From assembly GCA_049680295.1 (NCBI GenBank), contig JBAUHN010000490.1, positions 1 through 31,578 on the forward strand: 31,578 nucleotides of DNA. Reading direction: 5' to 3'. Positions 1 through 7,441 of this stretch are shown here, one piece after another. Within the stretch, counting starts at the first letter, position 1; every line of letters starts with the position of its first letter. Source of the stretch: JBAUHN01 sp049680295 (GTDB taxonomy: Bacteria > Pseudomonadota > Alphaproteobacteria > Rhodobacterales > Rhodobacteraceae). Position numbers and translations under genes: made by a program. The notes beneath the pieces were generated by a model. That model was not told the origin of the DNA and did not search any database. It saw nothing but the letters and a program-made list of their open reading frames with translations.

Positions 1-446
1 GCCTTGCCCTCATCGGGTAGGACAGTGATGCCACGGGAAATCATGGGACGCAAACAAAATCTGAGCAAGATTCACGATGTGTGGGTGCGCAATTTCAAAT
101 ATTTTTCAGTGAAAACCATTAAAAACACCTCAAATAGTGTAGTAATTAGCGTAAAACACAAGATATGGGGTCCCATGCCGCCAGGTTTGCGGTGCAAAAA
201 AGTCCCGTAAATTCCCATCACCTACCAACATCACTCTGTCGCGGAATTTTGTTTCCTGTTTGTTCCACAGATTACTGGCAAAAAGCAAGAATTTTCTTGG
301 ATTTTTCGCAAAAAGTGATTCGGAATCTCTTATCCTTCGTCGATGGCCTTGCAGCGACACCGAGCCGGGATCATCGGTGGTACGAATTCCCAAAAATTTC
401 AGCGCACCGGCATTTCACACGGAATTACGCGTCAAATAGCGGGGGC
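1..446. other. Intergenic/edge region without a convincing gene
   Basis: This AT-rich stretch lies downstream of mrp and holds no gene I can support. On the minus strand an ATG at 44 opens a frame that runs off the window edge (reads M-I-S-R-G-I-T-V-L-P-D-E), but it has no visible Shine-Dalgarno, so it is only a possible gene start. A 15-codon minus-strand frame at 72-119 has a fair GAGGTG site before its ATG and could be a leader peptide, without other support. The longer frames here lack any family resemblance. Confidence 0.4.
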
Positions 447-1520
447 TTACGCCAGCCCGCCCTTGATCAGTCCAGCCGCAATCTGTGCGTAGGCCTGCGC
501 CATGGGGCTGTCGCCTGCGGCGATCGGAGTGCCGTTGTCCCCGGCCAAACGGGTATCCAGATCAATCGGTAAGGTGCCCAGCAATGGCACGCCAAGGGTC
601 TTTGCCTCGGCCGCGACGCCGCCGTGGCCGAACACATGTGCCTCATGTCCACATTCGGGGCAGATATACAGCGACATATTCTCGATCAGGCCCAAAACCG
701 GCGTTTTTAGCGTCGCAAACATATCCAGCGCCTTGCGCGCATCAATCAGCGCCACATCCTGCGGCGTGCTGACCACAATGGCGCCGGTCAGTTCTGATTT
801 GGTGCATAGAGTCAGCTGCACATCACCGGTGCCGGGTGGCAGATCGACCAGCAGCACGTCCAATTCGCCCCATTCGACCTGCCCCAACATCTGTTGCAGT
901 GCCCCCATCAGCATCGGCCCGCGCCAGACCACGGCTTTGCCTTCTTCAAGCATAAAGCCGATGGACATCAACGTGACACCATGTGCCTTCAGCGGAATAA
1001 TCGTTTTGCCGTCGGGCGAGGCAGGGCGTTTGTTAATCCCCATCATACGCGGCTGACTGGGACCGTAGATATCCGCATCCAGCAGTCCAACTTTGCGCCC
1101 TGCACGCGATAAGGCCACAGCCAGATTTGATGCGACGGTGGATTTGCCAACACCGCCCTTGCCCGATCCGATGGCCAGAATGCGTTTCACACCCGATGGT
1201 TTGGTGGGCCCGTCCTGCGGTTTGGGATGGCCGCCGATCTTCAGGCTTGGCGGGGCGGCAGGCTTGGCCGCGGGTCCATGCGCGGTCAAAGCAACGGATA
1301 CGGTTCCGACACCATCAAGATCGCGCACGATTTGTTCGGCTGCGTCCCGCAGTGGCCCCATTTTCTGGGCAACCTCCGGGCTTGGTGCCTCGATCACAAA
1401 GCGCACGACACCTGCATCCACACTCAGCGCGCGGATCATGTCATGCGCAATCAGGCTGCGTCCGTCTGGCAGGTTAATCCGGTTCAGCGCGGCCTCGATA
1501 TCGGCTTTGGTCACAGACAT
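447..1520 (-). CDS. mrp: Mrp/NBP35 family iron-sulfur cluster carrier ATPase
   Basis: Cytosolic P-loop ATPase of the Mrp/ApbC family, which carries and delivers iron-sulfur clusters to apo-proteins. The 357 residues show an N-terminal MIP18/DUF59-type domain (about 1-80), an Ala/Pro-rich linker (about 83-110), the deviant Walker A GKGGVGKST at 120-128, the switch/Walker B region DLPPGTGD at 226-233, and the CPEC pair (Cys287, Cys290) that holds the bridging cluster in dimers of this family. Length and domain order are normal. It is transcribed away from the DUF1127 gene, with a 221-bp divergent intergenic region. Identification is firm; the particular client proteins are unknown. Confidence 0.96.
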   Translation of the reverse strand: MSVTKADIEAALNRINLPDGRSLIAHDMIRALSVDAGVVRFVIEAPSPEVAQKMGPLRDAAEQIVRDLDGVGTVSVALTAHGPAAKPAAPPSLKIGGHPKPQDGPTKPSGVKRILAIGSGKGGVGKSTVASNLAVALSRAGRKVGLLDADIYGPSQPRMMGINKRPASPDGKTIIPLKAHGVTLMSIGFMLEEGKAVVWRGPMLMGALQQMLGQVEWGELDVLLVDLPPGTGDVQLTLCTKSELTGAIVVSTPQDVALIDARKALDMFATLKTPVLGLIENMSLYICPECGHEAHVFGHGGVAAEAKTLGVPLLGTLPIDLDTRLAGDNGTPIAAGDSPMAQAYAQIAAGLIKGGLA

Positions 1521-1673
1521 GCTTGGTCTCCCCTCATCAACGCTGCATGGAATGGCAGATTTTCACCAAATCACAAGTGGGGCTGTGCAATCGCCTGGTT
1601 CTTAGGCACCGCAGCTAAAAATCTGGGCGTTCCGCCATGCAATTGCTGCATAGCGGCATTGAATTTCTGTCTA

Positions 1674-1700
1674 TTGTGCAATCGCAGCATTTCCCCAAAT
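1674..1700 (+). promoter_or_regulatory. Candidate RpoH-type (heat-shock sigma) promoter for the DUF1127/hairpin RNA unit
   Basis: A TTGTGC -35-like element (1674-1679) is separated by 13 bases from CCCCAAAT (1693-1700), close to the RpoH pattern TTGAA-N13-CCCATnT, 42 bases before the ATG at 1742. In R. sphaeroides the homologous ccaF1-CcsR unit is driven by RpoHI/RpoHII. The match is by eye and the -35 is imperfect. Confidence 0.4.
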
Positions 1701-1741
1701 ATAGTTCACAAGCAAACGATAAAAAAGAAACTGAGGCTAAC

Positions 1742-1987
1742 ATGGCTTATTTTAATTCTACCGCAGCAACGTCATCCAATCTGTTTGAACGCAGTCTGGC
1801 GACAGTGGCGCAATTCCTGAGCAACTCGGCCCAGCGCCATGCCGAACGCCGCATGTTCCGCGAAACGGTCACCGAGTTGAGTGCCCTTTCAAACCGCGAA
1901 CTGGCGGATCTGGGCATCAGCCGCTCGGAAATCGGGCGGATTGCATGGGAAGCCGCACATGGCTCCGTTGCGGCCCGCAACACGTAA
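1742..1987 (+). CDS. ccaF1: DUF1127 small protein, CcaF1-like
   Basis: Small basic protein of 81 residues ending in a DUF1127 domain: the segment ELSALSNRELADLGISR (about 45-61) is the family signature, preceded by an Arg-rich helix (RHAERRMFRE). I chose the ATG at 1742 because GAGG lies just upstream (1733-1736) and the family begins here; the frame is open further upstream but that part is non-coding in character. In Rhodobacter sphaeroides the homologue CcaF1 (RSP_6037) is an RNA-binding protein co-transcribed with the CcsR1-4 RNAs under stress. The four CCTCC-loop hairpins immediately downstream here make the same assignment likely. The domain call is firm; the function comes from the homologue. 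Confidence 0.85.
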   Translation: MAYFNSTAATSSNLFERSLATVAQFLSNSAQRHAERRMFRETVTELSALSNRELADLGISRSEIGRIAWEAAHGSVAARNT

Positions 1988-1994
1988 CACGAGA

Positions 1995-2029
1995 TCAGGC
2001 ACTCCTTCTCCTCCCCTTGAAGTGCCTGA
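1995..2029 (+). ncRNA. CcsR-like hairpin RNA 1 (CCUCC loop)
   Basis: Perfect 9-bp stem (1995-2003 with 2021-2029) closing a 17-base loop that contains CTCCTCCCC (2008-2016), an anti-Shine-Dalgarno-like sequence. It begins 8 bases after the DUF1127 stop. It matches the pattern of the CcsR ('cuckoo') RNAs of alphaproteobacteria, which are processed from the DUF1127 mRNA. Confidence 0.75.
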
Positions 2030-2034
2030 AATAC

Positions 2035-2068
2035 GCGGCGGCATTGATCTCCTCCCCAATGTCGCCGC
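2035..2068 (+). ncRNA. CcsR-like hairpin RNA 2 (CCUCC loop)
   Basis: Twelve-bp stem (2035-2046 with 2057-2068, one G-U pair) and a 10-base loop containing CTCCTCCC (2049-2056). It is followed by TTATTTTT (2069-2077), where processing or partial termination could occur, and a small GCACG/CGTGC hairpin at 2079-2095. Confidence 0.75.
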
Positions 2069-2104
2069 CTTATTTTTCGCACGTTTAACCCGTGCACATC
2101 AGAC

Positions 2105-2142
2105 ACGCCGCAGGGTGCATCCTCCCTGACATTTTGCGGCGT
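2105..2142 (+). ncRNA. CcsR-like hairpin RNA 3 (CCUCC loop)
   Basis: Eight-bp stem (2105-2112 with 2135-2142) enclosing a 22-base loop with ATCCTCCC (2119-2126). An alternative inner pairing CAGGG/CCCTG (2111-2115 with 2124-2128) would partly hide the C-rich motif, so this copy may switch between two folds. Confidence 0.65.
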
Positions 2143-2148
2143 ACCATG

Positions 2149-2182
2149 ACGGCGGTTCCCCCCTCCCGGGAGCCGCCGTTTT
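2149..2182 (+). ncRNA. CcsR-like hairpin RNA 4 and transcription terminator
   Basis: Twelve-bp GC-rich stem (2149-2160 with 2168-2179, one G-U pair) and a 7-base loop CCCTCCC (2161-2167), followed by TTTT. The hairpin carries the same C-rich loop as the three before it and is also a good intrinsic terminator for the whole DUF1127/RNA unit. Confidence 0.75.
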
Positions 2183-2225
2183 CCGTATTATGATACGGCC
2201 GGCTTCGCGGTCCGAAGCGACGGGG

Positions 2226-4634
2226 TCAAAAAGGAATGTCATCGCAGCCGGTGACAAATTTGGCGACGACCTTTTTGACGCCTGCCTTTTCAAAAGCAAT
2301 CTCAAGCTTGTCGCCTTCGATGCTGCTGATCACGCCATAGCCAAATTTCTGGTGAAACACCCGTTCGCCGGTCACAAAACTGGAGGACGCCTTGAGATCA
2401 ATGGTCGGGCTTTTGCTTTCGCGGGGCTGACTTATGGGGCGCTCGGAACTGCGGGCCTGAAGGCGTCGCCATCCCGGTGAATTATAGACATTCGCCTCAG
2501 CCGCTGCGTCATGCAAGGTGGAGGTAGGCGCCGCCGCGCCAAATCCACCGCCATAGAGGCCGGGCGGGGTCAGCACATCCACATGACCTGCGGGCAATTC
2601 ATCAATAAACCGCGATGGCATTGCAGATTGCCATTGGCCAAACACCATCCGGTTGGCCACAAATGAGATTGTGCAGACCTCTTCGGCGCGGGTGATACCG
2701 ACATAGGCCAGCCGCCGTTCCTCTTCGAGGCCCTTTTGCCCGCTTTCATCCATGGAGCGTTGCGACGGAAATAATCCGTCTTCCCAACCGGGCAGGAATA
2801 CAGCCGGAAACTCCAGCCCCTTGGCAGCATGCAGCGTCATGATCGACACTTTTTCGCCGCCGTCATCGCTTTCGTTGTCCATGATCAGGCTGACATGTTC
2901 AAGAAACCCCTGCAGGTTTTCAAACTGATGCAGGGCTTTGACCAGTTCTTTGAGGTTTTCCAACCGCCCCGGTGCCTCGGGCGTCTTGTCGTTTTGCCAA
3001 TGCGTGGTGTAGCCGCTTTCGTCCAGAATGATCTCGGCCAATTCGACATGACTGATGTCGGGGGGGCCATATTCCATCCGCTGCGGGCCATCGTCGATGA
3101 CATCGTCGTCCTGCACTGCGATCAACGCGCCGCGGGTCATCTCGCCCCAGCGATCAATGCCTTCGACCAATTTTGCCAGTTCCGCGCCCCCCTTGCCGCC
3201 AATGGCTTTGGTTTCGACCACAATGCGCGCACCCTCAACCAGACTGACGCCATTGTCGCGGGCGGTGCGCTGAATGGTTTGTTGTGCCTTGTTACCAAGC
3301 CCGCGTTTGGGGGTGTTCACAATCCGCTCAAACGCCAGGTCATTGTCCGGGCTGGTGACAACCCGGAAATAGGCCATGGCATCGCGGATTTCCATCCGCT
3401 CATAAAACCGCGGCCCGCCGATCACCCGGTAGGGCAAGCCGATGGTCAAAAACCGATCCTCAAAGGCGCGCATCTGGTGGCTGGCGCGGACGAGAATGGC
3501 CATATCATCCAGCCCGATCTTGCGCATACCGCGCGTGCCCGATTGCATCGCCTCGACCTCATCGCCGATCCAGCGGGCCTCTTCCTCGCCGTCCCAATGG
3601 CCAATCAGGCGAACCTTTTCGCCTTCGGTCAGTTCGGTGAACAGGGTCTTGCCCAAACGCCCTTCGTTGCCCGCAATCACGCCGGATGCTGCGGCCAGAA
3701 TATGCGGGGTCGAGCGGTAGTTCTGCTCCAGCCGCACCACATGGGCGCCGGGGAAATCGGTTTCAAACCGCAGGATGTTGCCCACTTCAGCGCCGCGCCA
3801 GCCATAGATCGACTGATCATCGTCACCCACGCAACAAATGTTCTTGTGCCCACCCGCCAACAGCCGCAGCCACATATATTGCGCGACATTGGTGTCCTGG
3901 TATTCGTCCACCAGAATATAGGCGAACCAGCGCTGGTATTGCTGCAAAATATCGGGGTGCGCCTGAAAGATCGTCACCATATGCAGCAGTAGATCGCCGA
4001 AATCAGTGGCATTCAGCTCGCGCAGGCGGATTTGGTATTGTGCGTAAAGCTCAACCCCCATGTGGTTGTAGGCGCCTGCATCGCCAGCCGGAATTTTATC
4101 GGGTGTCAGCGCGCGGTTTTTCCAGCCATCAATGATCCCTGCCAACAGCCGCGCAGGCCAGCGTTTGTCGTCGATACCCGCAGCGCTGACCAATTGTTTT
4201 AGCAGTCGCAACTGGTCATCCGTATCCAGAATGGTGAAGTTTGATTTCAAACCGGCCAGTTCCGCGTGTCGGCGCAGCAGTTTGACGCAAATCGCGTGGA
4301 ACGTGCCAAGCCACGGCATGCCTTCGATGTTTTGGCCCAACATCTGTCCGACACGGTTTTTCATTTCACGCGCGGCTTTGTTGGTAAAGGTCACGGCCAG
4401 CACTTCGTTGGGACGGGCCCGTCCGGTGTTCAGCAGGTGCACAATCCGGGCGGTCAGCGCCCGGGTTTTGCCGGTCCCTGCCCCGGCCAGCATCAAAACC
4501 GGCCCGTCCAACTGTTCCACGGCCGCCCTTTGGGCCGGGTTCAGCCCGTCCAGATAGGGTTGCGGCCGCGCGGCCATTGCGCGCGCTGACAGTGAGGCAC
4601 TATCAAACGCATCCATTTCATCAAAACTGCTCAT
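2226..4634 (-). CDS. uvrD: UvrD/PcrA-type superfamily 1 ATP-dependent DNA helicase
   Basis: Full-length 3'-to-5' DNA helicase of 802 residues, used in nucleotide excision/mismatch repair and in clearing proteins from DNA. SF1A motifs are in order: Q-motif LNPAQRAAV (31-39), Walker A GAGTGKT (51-57), TFHAIC motif Ia/Ib (111-116), Walker B DEYQDT (243-248), and GDDDQSIYGWR motif III (270-280). Later come the TLHAAKGLEF and AYVGITRAEE motifs V and VI. The C-terminus carries the Tudor-like PcrA tail (FGYGVISSIEGDKLEIAF), which contacts RNA polymerase in PcrA/UvrD. Monocistronic; divergent from the next gene. The family is certain; whether to call it UvrD or PcrA is naming only. Confidence 0.96.
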   Translation of the reverse strand: MSSFDEMDAFDSASLSARAMAARPQPYLDGLNPAQRAAVEQLDGPVLMLAGAGTGKTRALTARIVHLLNTGRARPNEVLAVTFTNKAAREMKNRVGQMLGQNIEGMPWLGTFHAICVKLLRRHAELAGLKSNFTILDTDDQLRLLKQLVSAAGIDDKRWPARLLAGIIDGWKNRALTPDKIPAGDAGAYNHMGVELYAQYQIRLRELNATDFGDLLLHMVTIFQAHPDILQQYQRWFAYILVDEYQDTNVAQYMWLRLLAGGHKNICCVGDDDQSIYGWRGAEVGNILRFETDFPGAHVVRLEQNYRSTPHILAAASGVIAGNEGRLGKTLFTELTEGEKVRLIGHWDGEEEARWIGDEVEAMQSGTRGMRKIGLDDMAILVRASHQMRAFEDRFLTIGLPYRVIGGPRFYERMEIRDAMAYFRVVTSPDNDLAFERIVNTPKRGLGNKAQQTIQRTARDNGVSLVEGARIVVETKAIGGKGGAELAKLVEGIDRWGEMTRGALIAVQDDDVIDDGPQRMEYGPPDISHVELAEIILDESGYTTHWQNDKTPEAPGRLENLKELVKALHQFENLQGFLEHVSLIMDNESDDGGEKVSIMTLHAAKGLEFPAVFLPGWEDGLFPSQRSMDESGQKGLEEERRLAYVGITRAEEVCTISFVANRMVFGQWQSAMPSRFIDELPAGHVDVLTPPGLYGGGFGAAAPTSTLHDAAAEANVYNSPGWRRLQARSSERPISQPRESKSPTIDLKASSSFVTGERVFHQKFGYGVISSIEGDKLEIAFEKAGVKKVVAKFVTGCDDIPF

Positions 4635-4890
4635 GCGCGGCAGACTAGCCGACCCGTGCGGAATGCGAAAGACACGTTCTGCCTTTGTTCAAACTGGCGG
4701 AACTCTGCCAAATTTCACCCTTTGACAAGTGTCATGCCCGGGAATTTCTCAACCTGTGCTAGAATATTTTCGCGTGGAGGCGAACGGCACAATTTTCGTG
4801 GCGCGCCTTCTCGTGCATTTGAACCACGAATTTGGAATGGCACATATTTCGCCATTTATTTTGTAAATACATTAGGAAAGGACCAAGCAG

Positions 4891-5925
4891 ATGGCTGCTA
4901 ATCTCAAAGAAAATTATGCGCAAGGCCGTGACGTTTACAAAGCCGAAAAAGGCGATGAAAACCTTGGCGGGTTAAAAAGCCTGCCCGGAACATGGCTGAA
5001 CGCCAAGCAAGGCGAGACAACCGGATTTGAGGGGCGCGGATGGAATATGATCGCGTTGCCCTTTGAAAACCCTGGCTCGCCCCTGGATTACCGTATGTTG
5101 GTTAACCAGTATAACGAGGTCATGCAATTCCAGCAGATTGACGGTCCGGTGCCAAACCGCGGCATTGACCGGCAAAATGATACCAACACGGATCAATCCC
5201 TGTTTGCCCTGGACTATCAGCAAGGCATCAAACAGATCGCCGTGGCAGACAGCCCCGAAACAGACGTCTCCATTCAAGGCCCCGAAGGGGGTGCCATCCA
5301 TCATGAACCGGGGTTCTTTCTGAATGTTCTCGATGAGCGGACGGATGATCTGGATATTGCACGTCTGGCGACTGTCCCGCATGGCGATTCAGTTTTGGCC
5401 ATGGGCCGTTCGCGGACATTCGACGGTGCGCCGACAGTGCCCGCAATCAACGGTTTGCCCATCGGTGCGACACAGGATTTATCCTCTGGGTATTTGACGC
5501 CTTATGTCGATTTCTCGGGTGCGAAAGCGTTTAAGGGTAAAGAAGGCAGCAATTTTCCCGGCTTTGATGTGGTGGAACCCCATAAGCTGCTGCAAATGGG
5601 CATCGACGGGCTCAACGTGGCGAAAACAACTGAACTGCATCTCGACACCAAGTTCCAGACCGGCGGCATTGTGAACATTCCCTTTGTCGTCAAACAGGCC
5701 AATCCGACCGAAATGACGTCGACGTTCTGGATCATGACGCTGAATGATACGGATGATAACGGCGACCCCAAGATGGCGCTGGCCTATGCGCAGGTGGTGA
5801 TGCTGGAGTTCTTTGATCGGTTTGATGCAGAACCGGGCAGGATCAAATGGCCACATGTCAGCATCAACACAATGGTGTTTGACGCGCCACCTCAGGCAAT
5901 GATGATGCAAATGCCGACAACCTGA
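4891..5925 (+). CDS. Conserved protein of the 'heme-binding-like' family (motifs LPGTW, PNRG, HEPG, PHG)
   Basis: A 344-residue soluble protein with no signal peptide or membrane segment. The start is set by AGGAAAGGA (4872-4880) before the ATG. It shares with proteins usually labelled 'heme-binding' an ordered set of motifs: LPGTW then GRGWNMIALPF near the N-terminus, GPVPNRGID (about residue 85), HHEPGFFLNV (about 135-145), and ATVPHGDS in the middle. The C-terminal half has FWIMTLND and AQVVMLEFFDRF, as expected for a lipid/heme-type beta-barrel ending. I know of no proven function, and I see no covalent heme motif (no CxxCH). A 10-bp perfect hairpin follows the stop. Its neighbour is an FMN oxidase on the same strand, with no clear link. 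Confidence 0.6.
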   Translation: MAANLKENYAQGRDVYKAEKGDENLGGLKSLPGTWLNAKQGETTGFEGRGWNMIALPFENPGSPLDYRMLVNQYNEVMQFQQIDGPVPNRGIDRQNDTNTDQSLFALDYQQGIKQIAVADSPETDVSIQGPEGGAIHHEPGFFLNVLDERTDDLDIARLATVPHGDSVLAMGRSRTFDGAPTVPAINGLPIGATQDLSSGYLTPYVDFSGAKAFKGKEGSNFPGFDVVEPHKLLQMGIDGLNVAKTTELHLDTKFQTGGIVNIPFVVKQANPTEMTSTFWIMTLNDTDDNGDPKMALAYAQVVMLEFFDRFDAEPGRIKWPHVSINTMVFDAPPQAMMMQMPTT

Positions 5926-5934
5926 ACTATTTTG

Positions 5935-5966
5935 GTGCCGGACCTTAGCGCAAGATGGTCCGGCAC
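5935..5966 (+). terminator. Perfect 10-bp hairpin after the 4891-5925 gene
   Basis: GTGCCGGACC (5935-5944) pairs perfectly with GGTCCGGCAC (5957-5966) around a 12-base loop, starting 9 bases after the stop codon. There is no U-tract after it, so it may be a weak terminator or an mRNA 3'-end stabiliser. Confidence 0.45.
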
Positions 5967-6002
5967 TAGACAAACGGATCCCGGCTGCACACAAGTACGC
6001 CC

Positions 6003-7145
6003 ATGGATCTGCATGCCAAATACCCCGCCCTGTCCGACCTGCGTGCGCGTGCCAAACGGCGCATTCCGACCTTTGTGTGGGAATACCTCGACAGTGCAAC
6101 CGGCCATGAAGCCACCAAACACCGCAATCGCAAAGCATTGGACAAGATCGGATTTACGCCGTCTGTCCTGCATGGTGAATTCAAACCTGTTTTGAAAACG
6201 TCGTTTTTGGGCCAGGATTTGCCAATACCGATTGGCATTGCGCCGGTTGGGATGTCGGGCCTTGTCTGGCCTGATGCCGAAGGGCATTTGGCCCGTGCCG
6301 CGGCCCGCGCAAACATCCCCTACACGCTCAGCACTGTGGCGACACAATCGCCTGAGGATTTGGCACCACATCTTGGACCAAACGCCTGGTTTCAGATGTA
6401 TCCGCCGCGTGACCCCGACATTCGCACTGACATGTTAAACCGTGCCCGTGCCGCCGGGTTTTCAACTTTGGTGTTGACTGTCGATGTACCGGTCGCATCA
6501 CGCCGCGAACGCCAGACACGTTCCGGGTTAACCAGTCCGCCGCGTCTGAGCCCGCGTTTGCTGGCGCAAGTTGCGATGCGACCTGCCTGGGCCATCGCAA
6601 CAGCCCGGCGCGGCATGCCACGGATGCGGATGTTGGAAAAATACGCAGCTTACGCGGCCGCGACCAACCTGTCGTCAACGGCGCATGTGGGCTATCTGCT
6701 TAGAACTTCGCCGGATTGGGACTATGTCAAATGGTTGCGCGATGCCTGGGACGGCCCTTTTGTGGTCAAAGGCGTGTTGCGCGCGGAAGATGCGGCCAGA
6801 CTGGAAGCGACGGGCGTCGATGCGCTTTGGGTTTCAAATCACGCAGGCCGCCAGTTTGATGCGGCACCTGCCTCAATCGAGGCGTTGCCGCATGTACGCG
6901 GCGCCACCAAACTGCCACTGATTTTCGACAGTGGCGTCGAGAGCGGTTTGGACATTTTGCGCGCGCTGTCGTTGGGCGCTGATTTTGTGATGCTCGGGCG
7001 GCCCTTTCATTTCGCGCTTGCAGCACTTGGCCCCATAGGCATCGACCACCTGATTGATATGCTGACCAAGGACCTTGAGGCGAATATGGGCCAGTTGGGC
7101 GCGCGTGATCTGAAATCGTTGCCCCCCAGCGCCGCTTTTCCCTGA
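6003..7145 (+). CDS. FMN-dependent alpha-hydroxy-acid oxidase/dehydrogenase (LldD-like)
   Basis: TIM-barrel flavoenzyme of 380 residues that oxidises an L-2-hydroxy acid (lactate, glycolate or mandelate type) to the 2-keto acid. Visible family marks are PIGIAPVGMSGL (FMN-binding, about 76-87), the YTLSTVAT segment, the active-site stretch SNHAGRQFD with catalytic His280, and the phosphate-binding DSGVESGLDILRAL followed by GRPF. Length is typical. The ATG at 6003 has only a weak ribosome-binding site but matches the family start (short helix, then FVWEYLDSATG). Substrate cannot be told from sequence; L-lactate is the usual guess, and the nearby pyruvate carboxylase would fit a lactate-to-oxaloacetate route, but that is inference. 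Confidence 0.9.
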   Translation: MDLHAKYPALSDLRARAKRRIPTFVWEYLDSATGHEATKHRNRKALDKIGFTPSVLHGEFKPVLKTSFLGQDLPIPIGIAPVGMSGLVWPDAEGHLARAAARANIPYTLSTVATQSPEDLAPHLGPNAWFQMYPPRDPDIRTDMLNRARAAGFSTLVLTVDVPVASRRERQTRSGLTSPPRLSPRLLAQVAMRPAWAIATARRGMPRMRMLEKYAAYAAATNLSSTAHVGYLLRTSPDWDYVKWLRDAWDGPFVVKGVLRAEDAARLEATGVDALWVSNHAGRQFDAAPASIEALPHVRGATKLPLIFDSGVESGLDILRALSLGADFVMLGRPFHFALAALGPIGIDHLIDMLTKDLEANMGQLGARDLKSLPPSAAFP

Positions 7146-7192
7146 AAAATCGACATCCCCGCTCAGAATTCGGCGCGATTCTTTTCATCTAA

Positions 7193-7290
7193 AGCGTCCC
7201 GCCTTTAACCTGAGCCATTAAGCATCACTTTTCGCGTTGAGCCGCAGGCGAAGGCAGCGAACAAGTGAAACATGTTTAAGGCGGGGCGCT
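7193..7290. repeat. Long REP-like palindromic element
   Basis: A 16-base arm at 7193-7208 is the near-perfect inverted complement of 7275-7290 (AGCGTCCCGCCTT against AAGGCGGGGCGCT). The roughly 66 bases between the arms contain further partial inverted complementarity around CACTTTTCGC and GCGAACAAGTG. It lies wholly between genes and resembles a folded intergenic repeat or MITE-like relic. I see no second copy in this window. Confidence 0.6.
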
Positions 7291-7325
7291 CTATCACCGA
7301 AAGACGGCGCATTTCGCCCTGTTTT

Positions 7326-7340
7326 TGCTGCAATGCAGCA
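7326..7340. promoter_or_regulatory. Candidate PhaR-type operator upstream of pyc
   Basis: TGCTGC-AAT-GCAGCA is a perfect inverted repeat and contains CTGC-N3-GCAG, the site reported for the PHB regulator PhaR of Paracoccus denitrificans. It sits 102 bases before the pyc start codon. The match is exact; regulation is inferred. Confidence 0.5.
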
Positions 7341-7441
7341 CTGATAGCGATAAACTATAGCCTTATCTCTGAACTACATGTTTACGGTTTACAAAATTCT
7401 ACCTACACACAGGCATCCCGCCCAATACTTGAGAGGCCATC

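Noticed and set aside
72..119. 15-codon minus-strand frame with a GAGGTG site, possible leader peptide
   Set aside because: No regulatory codon run, no terminator/antiterminator structure seen after it, and the downstream gene is not visible.
230..345. AT-rich region with a TGTTCCACA sequence, considered as a replication origin
   Set aside because: Only one near-match to a DnaA box and no cluster or AT-rich 13-mers.
2829..3992. 387-codon open frame antisense to the helicase gene
   Set aside because: Shadow of a GC-rich coding strand; no domain resemblance, while the opposite strand is a complete helicase.
4722..4765. TTGACA and TAGAAT as a promoter for the 4891 gene
   Set aside because: The spacing is 32 bases, too long for one promoter. 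TGACA-AG-TGTCA is an inverted repeat but too short to call an operator.
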